Shown: positions 27,838 through 37,224, numbered from the stretch's first letter. The stretch: 64,000 bases of DNA from Silicimonas sp963779765 (GCA_963779765.1 CAVZZP010000002.1:248001-312000); one strand, 5' to 3'. The notes: a model not told the origin generated them from the sequence alone. Translations and numbers: made by a program.

Positions 27838-29328
27838 ATGTTCTCACTTGACGCTTACCGTGCGCAATGGCTCGGCAACATTCGCGGCGATTTGCTCGCT
27901 GGGCTTGTCGTGGCGCTCGCGCTCATTCCCGAGGCCATCGCCTTTTCCATCATTGCAGGCGTGGACCCGAAGGTGGGCCTTTACGCCAGCTTCTCCATCG
28001 CCGTGATCACCGCCATCACCGGCGGTCGTCCGGGTATGATCTCTGCCGCCACGGCCGCAACCGCCGTACTGATGGTCACGCTGGTGCGCGATTACGGGCT
28101 GGAATACTTGCTGGCTGCCACGGTTCTGGCCGGGCTCATCCAGATCGGCGCGGGCGTCCTGAAGCTTGGCTTCGTCATGCGCTACGTCTCGAAATCGGTG
28201 ATGACCGGCTTCGTGAACGCGCTGGCGATCCTGATCTTCATGGCGCAGCTGCCTGAGCTCGACCCGCGAGAAGTGACGTGGATCACCTACGCGCTCGTCG
28301 CAGCGGGGCTCGCCATTATCTATCTGTTTCCGCTTCTGACGACGGCTATTCCCTCGCCCCTCGTCACCATTGTCGTGCTGACGGGTCTGGCCGTCGCGAT
28401 GGGGCTCGACGTGCGGACGGTGGGCGACATGGGCGCGCTGCCCGACACGCTGCCGGTCTTCCTGATCCCGCAGATCCCGCTCAACCTCGAGACGCTGATG
28501 ATCATCCTGCCCTATTCGGTGGCGGTGGCCGTCGTAGGCCTGCTCGAAAGCCTGATGACGCAGAACATCATCGACGACCTGACCGACACGAAGTCGAACA
28601 GGAACCAGGAATGCGTCGGTCAAGGCCTTGCCAACACTGCCACCGGTTTCATAGGGGGCATGGCGGGCTGTGCGATGATCGGCCAGTCGATCATCAACGT
28701 GAAGTCCGGCGGCCGCGGGCGCTTGTCATCCTTCGCAGCCGGGGTCGTGCTGCTGATCCTTGTCGTCGGCCTTGGCGACCTCGTGCGCATCATCCCGATG
28801 CCGGCCCTCGTGGCGATCATGATCATGGTCTCGATCGGCACTTTTTCCTGGTCGTCTATCAAGAACCTTACGGTCCACCCGCGCTCGTCGTCCATCGTGA
28901 TGATTGCGACGGTTGTGACCGTGGTCTACACCCACAACCTCGCCATCGGCGTGCTGGTGGGCGTTCTACTGTCGGGTATCTTCTTCGCTGGCAAGATCGC
29001 GCAGCTGTTCCACGTCACCTCCGAGATAAGCGACGATGGCCGGGTGCGGACCTATCACATCGCGGGACAGCTCTTCTATGGCTCGGTCGAAGACTTCATG
29101 GATGCCTTCGACTTCCGGGAAGCACCGGAACGCGTCGTGATCGACGTGAGTGCTGCACATATCTGGGACATCAGCTCGGTGCAGGCGCTCGACATGGCAA
29201 TCCTCAAGTTCCGCCGCGACGGCGCCGAGGTCGAGGTGGTGGGCATGAACGACGCGACCGAAACCCTGGTCGACCGGCTTGCCATCCACGACAAGCCCGG
29301 CGCCATGGACAAGCTGATGGCGCATTGA
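27838..29328 (+). CDS. SulP-family inorganic anion transporter with STAS domain
   Basis: A 496-residue protein. Residues 1-390 are membrane helices with the SulP opening AGLVVALALIPEAIAFSIIA; residues 400-490 are a cytosolic STAS domain (RVVIDVSAAHIWDISSVQAL). SulP proteins carry sulfate, bicarbonate or other anions; several related bacterial members with this length act as bicarbonate or sulfate uptake systems, but the substrate cannot be read from sequence. GGAAGG lies 7 nt upstream of the ATG. A universal stress gene follows by 13 bp, a common pairing. Confidence 0.9.
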   Translation: MFSLDAYRAQWLGNIRGDLLAGLVVALALIPEAIAFSIIAGVDPKVGLYASFSIAVITAITGGRPGMISAATAATAVLMVTLVRDYGLEYLLAATVLAGLIQIGAGVLKLGFVMRYVSKSVMTGFVNALAILIFMAQLPELDPREVTWITYALVAAGLAIIYLFPLLTTAIPSPLVTIVVLTGLAVAMGLDVRTVGDMGALPDTLPVFLIPQIPLNLETLMIILPYSVAVAVVGLLESLMTQNIIDDLTDTKSNRNQECVGQGLANTATGFIGGMAGCAMIGQSIINVKSGGRGRLSSFAAGVVLLILVVGLGDLVRIIPMPALVAIMIMVSIGTFSWSSIKNLTVHPRSSSIVMIATVVTVVYTHNLAIGVLVGVLLSGIFFAGKIAQLFHVTSEISDDGRVRTYHIAGQLFYGSVEDFMDAFDFREAPERVVIDVSAAHIWDISSVQALDMAILKFRRDGAEVEVVGMNDATETLVDRLAIHDKPGAMDKLMAH

Positions 29329-29341
29329 AGGACGTGACAGA

Positions 29342-30196
29342 ATGACCGACAAGATCATCGCCCTGGTGGATGGCTCCATCTATTCGGAGAGTGTCTGCCA
29401 CCTCGCCTCCTGCATCGCGCAGCGGACGCAGGCGCCCGTCGAGCTGATCCATGTGCTGGGCCGGCGCGAGGCCCCGGACAAGGCCGACCTGTCGGGAACG
29501 ATCCGGCTCGGGGCGCGGACGACCCTGATGGAGGAACTGGCGGCGCTCGACGCGCAGCGGGCGAAACTGATCAGCCATCGCGGACGCGCGATCCTCGAGG
29601 ACGCCCGCGCCATCGTGGATCAGGACGGCGTGACCGAGATCACCACGCGCCTGCGGCATGGCGACATCGTCGAAGCCATCGGCGAGGTCGAGGGCACTGC
29701 CCGCGTCATCGTCATCGGCAAGCGGGGAGAGGCGGCGGATTTCGCCAAGGGGCATCTGGGGTCCAACCTCGAACGCATCGTGCGCGCCGCGCACCGTCCG
29801 GTCTTCGTCGCCGCGCGCGCCTTCAAACCCATCGAGACAGTGCTCGTGGCCTATGACGGCGGCCGATCCGCGATGAAGGCGGTGGATCACATCTCGCGCA
29901 GCTCTTTCTTTGCCGGTCTGTCCGTCACCCTCGTGACCGTGGGCACGGAAACGGCCGAGACCAGAAAGAACCTCACGGACGCTAAAGCGTTGTTGAAGGC
30001 GGCAGGAATAGAAGCGGACACACGTATCGTGCCGGGCCAACCGGACGTCGAACTCGGCAAGATGGTCGACGAGGAAGGCTTCGGGATGCTCGTCATGGGC
30101 GCTTACGGTCACAGCCGCATCCGCAGCCTCGTCATCGGTTCGACGACGACCGAGATGATGCGCTCCTGCAAAGTCCCTGTCCTGCTCTTGCGGTGA
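29342..30196 (+). CDS. Universal stress protein, two Usp domains
   Basis: A 284-residue cytosolic protein with tandem Usp folds. Domain 1 (residues 3-145) starts IIALVDGSIYSESVCHLASC and ends near HRPVFVAARA; domain 2 starts ETVLVAYDGGRSAMKAVDHI and ends with LVMGAYGHSRIRSLVIGSTT, the G-x2-G-x9-G-S/T nucleotide-binding pattern. It is probably co-transcribed with sulP. Its last bases overlap a possible GTG start of the DksA-like gene. Confidence 0.9.
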   Translation: MTDKIIALVDGSIYSESVCHLASCIAQRTQAPVELIHVLGRREAPDKADLSGTIRLGARTTLMEELAALDAQRAKLISHRGRAILEDARAIVDQDGVTEITTRLRHGDIVEAIGEVEGTARVIVIGKRGEAADFAKGHLGSNLERIVRAAHRPVFVAARAFKPIETVLVAYDGGRSAMKAVDHISRSSFFAGLSVTLVTVGTETAETRKNLTDAKALLKAAGIEADTRIVPGQPDVELGKMVDEEGFGMLVMGAYGHSRIRSLVIGSTTTEMMRSCKVPVLLLR

Positions 30197-30201
30197 TTGG
30201 C

Positions 30202-30549
30202 ATGGCCGACCCCACAGCGGAAGAGCTTAAGGCTGCGTTTCTGCCCCGCCTTCGAGCGGAGTTGCAGGAGTTACGGACCGCCTCGGCGCAGACGGCTGCC
30301 GACCGACGACCGGTCGAGCTCGACCAGCAAAGTGTCGGCCGCCTCAGCCGAATGGACGCTATGCAGCAACAAGCCATGGCGGCGGCCCAGGAAGCGCGTC
30401 GCCATGGACGAATCCGGGCTCTCGAGGCGGCGATCCGGCGTGTCGAAGACGGAGACTATGGCTGGTGCGACGAGTGCGGCGATTTCATCGGCCTGGCCCG
30501 ACTTGACCTAGAGCCTACCGTGATGCGGTGTCGAGGCTGCACAGACTGA
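30202..30549 (+). CDS. TraR/DksA-type zinc finger protein
   Basis: A 115-residue protein. The C-terminal CDECGDFIGLARLDLEPT then CRGC is the four-Cys zinc finger (C-x2-C-x17-C-x2-C), preceded by a coiled-coil with RIRALEAAIRRVEDGDYGWC, the family pattern. I use ATG 30202; a GTG at 30193 overlapping the usp stop is possible. Short DksA-like proteins may bind RNA polymerase or act in the stress response. It ends the sulP-usp unit. Confidence 0.85.
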   Translation: MADPTAEELKAAFLPRLRAELQELRTASAQTAADRRPVELDQQSVGRLSRMDAMQQQAMAAAQEARRHGRIRALEAAIRRVEDGDYGWCDECGDFIGLARLDLEPTVMRCRGCTD

Positions 30550-30570
30550 CATGGCACCTCAAGGGGCCGG

Positions 30571-30696
30571 GACGTCTTCGCCTGGTGGGTGGCGCTTGGC
30601 TTCATCGGCATCACGCAGGGCATCGCGAGTGCTCTGTGGGGCGTCTTGCTGCCGGTTGCTTACGGGACTCGGCACCTAGGTTCGATCCGGTCCCTC
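30571..30696 (+). pseudogene. MFS transporter fragment
   Basis: A 42-codon frame reads DVFAWWVALGFIGITQGIAS and LPVAYGTRHLGSIRSL. The GTRHLGSIR motif matches a stretch seen near the end of some MFS transporters. Nothing before or after continues the gene. The match stops at 30696, exactly where a methyltransferase fragment on the other strand begins. Confidence 0.5.
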
Positions 30697-30768
30697 GACG
30701 TCGAGCATGGCGTCGACCAGCCATGGCGGCGTGAACACTTCGCCATGGTCGGCAACTCGTTTCTTTGA
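30697..30768 (-). pseudogene. DNA methyltransferase (Eco57I-like) fragment
   Basis: On the minus strand the frame reads SKKRVADHGEVFTPPWLVDA followed by MLDV. The RVADHGEVFTP...LVDAMLD pattern is the start of class I N6-adenine methyltransferases of type II/IIG restriction systems, before the AdoMet-binding motif. The rest of the enzyme is missing. It ends at the junction with the MFS fragment. Confidence 0.5.
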
Positions 30769-30780
30769 TCGTAATGGTAG

Positions 30781-31307
30781 CTTGGGTGGACCCGGTAAAC
30801 GCGAGATGAGCGCGTCGCTGTATGTTTGCGGCCTATGCGGTCGAGAGGCACGCAGATGGGAGGGCCGCTCAGGGTCGAGATACTCCCCCGCATTACTGTC
30901 TCCCAGACTCGGTCGGTTGCCAAGCGTTCCTCACCGCGTCCACGTCGAGCGGGGTCTTGCCCTAGTTCGCCCACGCACGGCGTCGCGGCGAGGGCGGACT
31001 GCTTTGCCTTCCTGACGACTTTGACTTCCGTTGCTGCGATCCTAAGTTCGATTTCTGTTCCATCTCGCGAAAGTCACCGGCGTCGAAGTGCACAGCCATT
31101 CCACTGATAAACACTAGCGAAGTCAGTTCATTACAGGCAATTCACCAAAACGGAGCAGTCCTCAGGTCCGGAGAATACTGGCCTCGAGAGACCACTTCCG
31201 GGTCTCTTGGCGCTGGCGCTGGTGCTCAGCCCCACCCGCATAACCCTCGAAAACAACGGAAAATTCCAGGCGCAGCCGGATCGAGAGAACGCTTTTGCGA
31301 GGACGAG
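30781..31307. other. Gene-free stretch before tRNA-Ser
   Basis: No credible gene on either strand. Given the fragments just before it and the tRNA after it, this is probably eroded mobile DNA, but I see no recognisable sequence in it. Confidence 0.4.
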
Positions 31308-31396
31308 TGGCGGATGAGGTGGGATTTCGAACCCACGGAACCTTTCGGTTCGCTGGTTTTCAAGACCAGTGCCTTCGACCGCTCGGCCACTCATCC
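31308..31396 (-). tRNA. tRNA-Ser (UGA anticodon)
   Basis: The minus strand folds as a class II tRNA. The acceptor arms are GGATGAG and CTCATCC with discriminator G and encoded CCA. The anticodon stem CTGGT/ACCAG encloses CTTGAAA, giving anticodon TGA. The T loop region is GTGGGTTCGAAATCCCAC, and a long variable arm (GAACCGAAAGGTTC) typical of tRNA-Ser is present. It reads UCA and related serine codons. Its 3' end faces the relic-rich stretch, a common integration geometry. Confidence 0.95.
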
Positions 31397-31613
31397 GCAT
31401 TTGCCACTGGCAGGCTCGGGTGCCTGCACGAGGTCTTTTCCGTCCGAACCTGCCTAGTGGGCACGGCGCGATTCTGAAAGCGTGCATGTGGGCGCGGCTT
31501 TACGCGGACCGGGCATCTTCCCTTTTCTTGCACCCCGCTTGCGAGTAGACTTCGCCGAAAATGGCGTCCCTGACGCCGCAGAAAACGGCCTTGGCGGGGC
31601 ATTGGAGCAGAAG

Positions 31614-32660
31614 ATGAACAGGTTTGTGCGATCCGGGGCGATCTCTGCGACCCTCGTCCTTGCGCTGGCGGGCTGCGAGCAAGGGCTGGGTGGGCGCGAA
31701 GCGGGAACGACGACGGCTGCGGCGGTTCCGACCGTGACCCGGCCAGGCTCTCGCGATGTCGAGCGGCCGGACATCTTCCAGACTACGGAAGAGGCGCTCT
31801 GGGACGGGCGACCGTCGCTTGGCGGGGTCTGGGTGGCGCATCCCGACGTCAAGGAGCCCGAGCGTGCGATCCTGACGAACGTCTCGAACGGCCAGTCCGT
31901 GCCGGGCGCGCTGTTCCGGCGCGAACGCGAGAACCCGGGTCCGCGCATCCAGCTCTCGTCGGACGCAGCATCGGCTCTGGCCATCCTCGCCGGTCAGCCG
32001 ACCGAGGTCTCGATCATGGTCGTGCGTCCCGAGGAGATCGAAGCCGCGCCCGAGCCCTTGCCGATCGCCGACGAAACGACAGGCGAGACGCCGTCGACCG
32101 AAGGCGGAACCGTGGATGACACCGCCGCCGCGGCCGGGGCCGCCACAGCAGGAGCCGCGGCCACGACGACGACGCGGAAACCGAACTTCCTTCAGCGCAT
32201 TTTCGGACGCAAGTCTCCGCCGCCACCCGTGGTCGCGGCCGATCCGGCGCTGGCGCCCACGACAGACGCCTCGGTTCCCGGTGTCGAGACGGCGCCGCTC
32301 GATCCCGTCGCGGCGTCCGCCGCCGCTGCGATCGATGCCGCAGAAGCAGGCGCCACCCCTGCCCCGCAGGCTGCCGCAACCGCCGCGCCTGCCCCGACTC
32401 CAGTGCCGACACCGGCCCCGTCCGCAATCAAGAATCCCTATGTTCAGGTCGGTCTCTTCAGCGTCGAGGCCAATGCCAACACGGCAGCCGAGGCGCTTCG
32501 TCGTGAGGGCATCCTGCCTGCCGTCGGCCCGAAGACCTCGAACGGCAAGACGCTCTGGCGCGTCGTGGTCGGGCCGGTCTCGACTGCCGACGACCAGGCC
32601 GCCCTTCTCGCTCAAATCAAGCGCATGGGATACAAGGACGCCTTCCTGACCGCCCAGTAA
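31614..32660 (+). CDS. SPOR-domain lipoprotein
   Basis: A 348-residue secreted protein. The N-terminus has a lipoprotein signal with lipobox LALAGC. The middle (about 130-265) is a low-complexity Ala/Pro/Thr-rich linker. The last 80 residues are a SPOR domain (NPYVQVGLFSVEANANTAAE ... LWRVVVGPVSTADDQAAL) that binds denuded septal peptidoglycan. I chose ATG 31614 because GGAG lies upstream; the open frame goes back to 31482. It precedes a D,D-carboxypeptidase by 24 bp, as is usual in Rhodobacterales. Confidence 0.9.
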   Translation: MNRFVRSGAISATLVLALAGCEQGLGGREAGTTTAAAVPTVTRPGSRDVERPDIFQTTEEALWDGRPSLGGVWVAHPDVKEPERAILTNVSNGQSVPGALFRRERENPGPRIQLSSDAASALAILAGQPTEVSIMVVRPEEIEAAPEPLPIADETTGETPSTEGGTVDDTAAAAGAATAGAAATTTTRKPNFLQRIFGRKSPPPPVVAADPALAPTTDASVPGVETAPLDPVAASAAAAIDAAEAGATPAPQAAATAAPAPTPVPTPAPSAIKNPYVQVGLFSVEANANTAAEALRREGILPAVGPKTSNGKTLWRVVVGPVSTADDQAALLAQIKRMGYKDAFLTAQ

Positions 32661-32684
32661 GATCACCCTTCCGGAGGACAGCTC

Positions 32685-33863
32685 ATGTTCCGCCCCCTGG
32701 CCACCTTCGCCATTCTCGTCTTCGTCTCGGCCTGCGCGTCCAGCGCGCCTGTTCCCGCGCGCGCTGAATACGAAACGCAGGCGACAGCCTCCTATATGTA
32801 CGACATCACGACGGACACGGTTCTCGTCGAGAAGAACGCCGACGAACCGCTTCCGCCCGCCTCGATGTCGAAGCTGATGACGCTTTACATGCTGTTCGAG
32901 GCACTCCGCGACGGACGCGTCACGATGGACACGACGTTCAGCGTTTCGACACGCGCCCGCGAGATGGGCGGCTCGACGATGTTCCTGGACGAAACCGACC
33001 GTCCTCGCGTCGAGGATCTCATCAAGGGCATCATCGTGCAGTCCGGCAACGATGCCTGCGTCGTGGTGGCCGAGGGCCTCGCCGGGACCGAAGATGCCTT
33101 CGCCCGCCAGATGAACGCGCGCGCTCCCGAGATCGGATTGACGAACTCGACCTTCTCCAACGCCTCGGGCTGGCCCGAACCGAACCACCGCATGTCGGTG
33201 CGCGACCTCGGGCGGATCGCGACGCTGCTGATCACCGAGTTTCCCGAGTACTACGGCTTCTTCGCGCTGGAAGAGTACGACTTCGATGGCCGTTCGCCCT
33301 CGAACCGCTTCAACCGGAACCCGATCCTGGGGCTTGGCCTCGGCGCGGACGGTCTCAAGACGGGCCACACCGAAGAAGCGGGCTACGGCCTTGTCGGCTC
33401 AGCCAAGCAGGGTGACCGCCGGATCGTCTTCGTCTTCTCGGGCCTGAACAGCATGGCCGAGCGCCGGCAGGAGGCCGAGGCGATGATCAACTGGGGTTTC
33501 CGCCAATTCGTGCCGAAGAACCTTGCCAAGTCCGGCGCCATCGTGGCCGAAGTGCCGGTGTGGATGGGCAACTTCGAACGCGTCAACGCCGTCGCGCGCG
33601 AGGACATCACGCTGCTGGTGCCGGCCATCGGGCAGGACAGCCTTCAGGCCCGCGTCGAGTTCCGGAGCCCGGTCGAGGCGCCGATCGAGGAAGGCGGACA
33701 GGTCGCCGAGCTGGTCATCACCGCGCCGGACATGCCCGAAAAGAGAATTCCCCTCGTTTCGGACCGTGCGGTCACGCGTGGAGGTTTCCTGCCGCGGGTC
33801 CGCGCCTCGTCCTATGTGCTGTTTGACAAGGCCAAGGGTCAGGTGCAAAGCCTGATGGAATGA
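32685..33863 (+). CDS. D-alanyl-D-alanine carboxypeptidase (penicillin-binding protein 5/6 type)
   Basis: A 392-residue periplasmic serine peptidase with an N-terminal signal. The catalytic motifs are SMSK (SxxK, near residue 64), SGN (SxN) and KTGHTEEAG (KTG). The C-terminal third is the beta-rich PBP5 domain. It trims the terminal D-Ala from peptidoglycan pentapeptides. GGAGG lies 8 nt upstream of the ATG. Its stop overlaps the tmk start (ATGA). Confidence 0.93.
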   Translation: MFRPLATFAILVFVSACASSAPVPARAEYETQATASYMYDITTDTVLVEKNADEPLPPASMSKLMTLYMLFEALRDGRVTMDTTFSVSTRAREMGGSTMFLDETDRPRVEDLIKGIIVQSGNDACVVVAEGLAGTEDAFARQMNARAPEIGLTNSTFSNASGWPEPNHRMSVRDLGRIATLLITEFPEYYGFFALEEYDFDGRSPSNRFNRNPILGLGLGADGLKTGHTEEAGYGLVGSAKQGDRRIVFVFSGLNSMAERRQEAEAMINWGFRQFVPKNLAKSGAIVAEVPVWMGNFERVNAVAREDITLLVPAIGQDSLQARVEFRSPVEAPIEEGGQVAELVITAPDMPEKRIPLVSDRAVTRGGFLPRVRASSYVLFDKAKGQVQSLME

Positions 33864-34480
33864 CGCGCGGGCGGTTCATCACATTCGAAGGCATCGACGG
33901 TTCGGGAAAATCCACGCAGGCACGGCTGCTGGCCGCCTACCTGCGCTCAAAAGGCATCGAGGTCATCCTGACGCGCGAGCCCGGCGGATCGCCCGGCGCC
34001 GAAGAGATCAGGCGCCTTCTTGTCGAGGGCAACCCTGACCGCTGGTCGCCTGAGACCGAGATCCTGCTCTTCACCGCCGCCCGCCGCGATCACCTCGAAA
34101 AGACCATACGTCCGGCGCTTGAACGCGGCTCGACGGTCATCTCGGACCGCTTCGCGGATTCGACGCGGGTGTATCAGGGCGCGGCCAGGGGCGAACTTCG
34201 CGGCCTCGTCGACCGCCTGCACGATGCCGTCATCGGGATCGAACCCGACCTGACGCTCATCATCGACATGGACCCCTCGCGCGCGCTTGAACGGGGCCTT
34301 GCCCGAAAGAGCGGCGAGGATCGGTTCGAGGAGATGGGAGAAGGCTTCCAGCACCGTCTCCGCGACGGTTTCCACAGGCTGGCGAAGGACTTTCCGAACC
34401 GCTGCCATCTCGTCGACGGTCAGCGCGATCCCGACAGCATCGCCGCCGAGGTTGCCCGGATCGCGGACACCGCCGGATGA
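33860..34480 (+). CDS. tmk: Thymidylate kinase
   Basis: A 206-residue enzyme that phosphorylates dTMP to dTDP. The P-loop FEGIDGSGKSTQARLL is at residues 8-23, the DR[YF] motif is SDRFADSTRVYQGAARG, and the LID segment is LARKSGEDRFEEMGEGF. It overlaps the carboxypeptidase stop and the holB start by 4 bp each, so it lies within one translationally coupled operon. Confidence 0.95.
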   Translation: MTRGRFITFEGIDGSGKSTQARLLAAYLRSKGIEVILTREPGGSPGAEEIRRLLVEGNPDRWSPETEILLFTAARRDHLEKTIRPALERGSTVISDRFADSTRVYQGAARGELRGLVDRLHDAVIGIEPDLTLIIDMDPSRALERGLARKSGEDRFEEMGEGFQHRLRDGFHRLAKDFPNRCHLVDGQRDPDSIAAEVARIADTAG

Positions 34481-35592
34481 GCGACGACCTTCCGGCCGAA
34501 GCGGATCGCGTCGACGGCGCACCACACCCGCGCGAGACGGCTCAGCTTTTCGGACAGGACGCTGCCGAGGCGGCGTTTCTCGAGGCCGTGACGCAGGGCC
34601 GGCTGCATCATGCCTGGCTTCTGACCGGTCCCAAGGGCGTGGGGAAAGCGACGCTTGCCTGGCGGATGGCGCGCTTCCTTCTGGCCGAGGCCCCTGTCGA
34701 AGCCGGCTTCTTCGGCGACGCGCCTCCCGTTCCGGCGATGCTGGACATCCCGCCCGAGCATCCCGTGGCACGACGCGTTGCGGCCTTGTCCGAACCGGGC
34801 CTCCTTTTGATCCGCCGCGCCTGGGACGCCGACCGCAAGAAGCTGAAATCGCAGATCACCGTCGACGAGGTTCGGAAGCTGAACGAGTTCTTCGGCCTGA
34901 CCGCGACCGATGGCGGGCGGCGCGTCGTCATCGTGGATGCAGCGGACGAGTTGAACCCTTCGGCCGCAAACGCGCTTCTGAAGGTTCTCGAGGAACCGCC
35001 GAAACGGGCGGTCCTGATCCTCGTCAGCCACCAGCCCGCGCGGCTTCTGCCGACGATCCGGTCGCGATGCCGAACGCTGAGACTCGGCGAGGTGGGCCCC
35101 GAGGACATGGCGCAGGCGCTGTCCCAGGCCGGGGTGACGCCCGAGGATGGGATGGCGCTGAGCGACCTCGCCCAAGGGTCGGTTGGCGAGGCGATCCGGC
35201 TTCTCTCGCAGGACGGGCCTGGCTTGTATGCAACGATCGTAAGCCTGATCTCGGGAGGCCCCCAAATGGACCGGCAGGCCCTGCGCGCCTTCGCGGAAAA
35301 GGTGACCGCCCGCGGTGCCGAGGAGCGGCAGGACCTTGCCGTGCGGCTTCTCGACCTCGCCCTGGTCAGGCTTGCGCGAACCGGCGCGGGACGCCCTCCC
35401 CTCGCCGAAGCCGCACCGGGCGAGATCGAGGCGTGGCGTCGCCTTGCGCCCGATGCCAGCCGCGCGCAGGTCTGGGCGACGCTTCAGCAGGAGCTGTCGG
35501 CCCGCATCGGGCATGGACGCGCCGTCAACATCGACGCGCAAAGCCTTCTGACCGACGCCTTTCTCCGCATCGACGAGGCCGCCCGCGGCTGA
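34477..35592 (+). CDS. holB: DNA polymerase III subunit delta'
   Basis: A 371-residue clamp-loader subunit. HHAWLLTGPKGVGKATLAWR carries the P-loop-like region, and NALLKVLEEPPKRAVLILVS then LPTIRSRCRTLRL carries the SRC sensor motif of clamp loaders. It follows tmk as in many alphaproteobacteria and precedes tatD. Confidence 0.93.
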   Translation: MSDDLPAEADRVDGAPHPRETAQLFGQDAAEAAFLEAVTQGRLHHAWLLTGPKGVGKATLAWRMARFLLAEAPVEAGFFGDAPPVPAMLDIPPEHPVARRVAALSEPGLLLIRRAWDADRKKLKSQITVDEVRKLNEFFGLTATDGGRRVVIVDAADELNPSAANALLKVLEEPPKRAVLILVSHQPARLLPTIRSRCRTLRLGEVGPEDMAQALSQAGVTPEDGMALSDLAQGSVGEAIRLLSQDGPGLYATIVSLISGGPQMDRQALRAFAEKVTARGAEERQDLAVRLLDLALVRLARTGAGRPPLAEAAPGEIEAWRRLAPDASRAQVWATLQQELSARIGHGRAVNIDAQSLLTDAFLRIDEAARG

Positions 35593-35634
35593 CCCCGCCT
35601 TGACCCTTCGCGCGGCCTGCCCGATACGGAGGCC

Positions 35635-36435
35635 ATGACCGACGCGGCCCATATCACGGACAGCCATTGCCATCTGGATTTCCCCCAGTTCGAGGGTGAG
35701 GTCGAGGCACTGGTTTCGCGTGCGAAACAGCGCGGCGTCCACCGGATGGTGACGATCTGCACGAAGCTCGGGAAGGAACCCGAGGTCCGCGCGCTGGCCG
35801 AGACCCATACCGAAGTGTTCTACGCCGCCGGGATCCACCCAATGTCCGCACATGAGCAGCCCGTCGTGACGGTCGAGCGTCTTGAGGAAATCGCCAGGCA
35901 TCCGAAGATGGTCGGCATCGGTGAGACGGGACTCGACTATCACTACACCGCCGAGACGAAGCCGATCCAGCAGGAGAGCCTCCGCGTCCATATCGAGGCT
36001 GCGCGTCGCACCGGCCTGCCTCTCATCATCCACGCCCGCGACGCCGACGACGACATGGCGCGCATCCTCTCCGACGAGCACCGCGCCGGCGCATATTCCT
36101 GCGTCATGCACTGCTTCTCGTCCGGTCGGGCGCTGGCCGAGGCGGCACTCGACCTCGGCTTCTACCTGTCGATCTCGGGCATCGCCGCCTTCCCGAAAAG
36201 CACCGAGTTGCGCGCGATCTTCGCAGATGCGCCGCTAGACCGGGTGCTGGTCGAGACCGACGCCCCCTACCTGGCGCCGCCACCGAACCGAGGCAAGCGC
36301 AACGAACCCGCCTACGTCGCCGATACAGCGAAGGTGGGCGCCGAGATCTTCGGTCTCTCTTATGCGGACTTCGCACGCGCGACCGAGGCGAATTTCGAGC
36401 GCCTTTTCTCCAAGGCTGCCGAATGGCAGAGCTGA
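35635..36435 (+). CDS. TatD-family metal-dependent DNase/hydrolase
   Basis: A 266-residue TIM-barrel hydrolase. Metal-binding motifs are DSHCHLDF near the N-terminus, GETGLDYHY, the His in LPLIIHARDADDD, CFSSG and LVETDAPYLAPPPNRGKRNE. Related proteins are 3'-5' exonucleases or D-aminoacyl-tRNA deacylase-like. Its stop overlaps the next gene by 13 bp. Confidence 0.93.
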   Translation: MTDAAHITDSHCHLDFPQFEGEVEALVSRAKQRGVHRMVTICTKLGKEPEVRALAETHTEVFYAAGIHPMSAHEQPVVTVERLEEIARHPKMVGIGETGLDYHYTAETKPIQQESLRVHIEAARRTGLPLIIHARDADDDMARILSDEHRAGAYSCVMHCFSSGRALAEAALDLGFYLSISGIAAFPKSTELRAIFADAPLDRVLVETDAPYLAPPPNRGKRNEPAYVADTAKVGAEIFGLSYADFARATEANFERLFSKAAEWQS

Positions 36436-37220
36436 CCTTCACCATCCTCGGCTGCGGCTCGTCGGGCGGTGTCCCGCGGCTTGGCGGCCTCTGGGGCGCC
36501 TGCGATCCGGATGAGCCGCGAAACCGCCGCCGTCGCTGTTCGCTTCTTGTCGAACGGACCGAGGGTGACGCCGTGACGCGCGTCCTGATCGACACTTCGC
36601 CCGACATGCGCCAGCAGCTTCTGGATGCGGGCGTCGGTCGACTGGACGCCGTCATCTTCACGCACGGCCACGCCGACCATGTCCACGGCATCGACGACCT
36701 GCGGATGATCGTCTTCAACACGCGCCAGCGCCTGCCGGTCTGGGCCGACGGGCCGACGCAGGAGAGGCTTTACTCGGGCTTCGGCTATGCCTTCATCCAG
36801 CCCGAGGGGTCGCCCTATCCGTCGATTCTCGACATGCACACGATCAAGGGCGACGTGACCATCGGCGGTCCCGGCGGAGACATCGTCTTCCATCCGTTCC
36901 GCGTCGGTCACGGCTCCATCGACGCGCTCGGCTTTCGCATTGGCGGCCTGGCCTACCTACCCGACGTGGTCGAGATCTACGACGCGGCGTGGTCTTCGCT
37001 GCAGGACCTCGACGTCTTCATCGTGGACGCGCTGCGCCGCACGCCGCATCCGACGCACGCGCATCTCGACATGACGCTGGAATGGATCGAGAAGGTGCAG
37101 CCGAAGCGCGCGATCCTGACCAACATGCACATCGACCTCGACTACAGGACCATCCTCGACGAGACGCCCGACCACGTCGTGCCCGCCTACGACGGGATGC
37201 GCCTGAGCCTGCCGGACTGA
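36423..37220 (+). CDS. MBL-fold metallo-hydrolase (PhnP-like)
   Basis: A 265-residue metallo-beta-lactamase-fold protein. The N-terminus LGCGSSGGVPRLGGLWGACD and metal motif THGHADHVHGIDDLR match the PhnP/RNase-Z-like phosphodiesterase group, which in other bacteria acts on cyclic phosphate or other diesters. It overlaps tatD and precedes the AEC transporter by 4 bp; this placement after tatD is common in Rhodobacterales. Confidence 0.9.
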   Translation: MAELTFTILGCGSSGGVPRLGGLWGACDPDEPRNRRRRCSLLVERTEGDAVTRVLIDTSPDMRQQLLDAGVGRLDAVIFTHGHADHVHGIDDLRMIVFNTRQRLPVWADGPTQERLYSGFGYAFIQPEGSPYPSILDMHTIKGDVTIGGPGGDIVFHPFRVGHGSIDALGFRIGGLAYLPDVVEIYDAAWSSLQDLDVFIVDALRRTPHPTHAHLDMTLEWIEKVQPKRAILTNMHIDLDYRTILDETPDHVVPAYDGMRLSLPD

Positions 37221-37224
37221 CCCG

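Noticed and set aside
31500..33368. A 622-codon minus-strand frame across the SPOR and carboxypeptidase genes
   Set aside because: Shadow frame opposite two well-supported genes.
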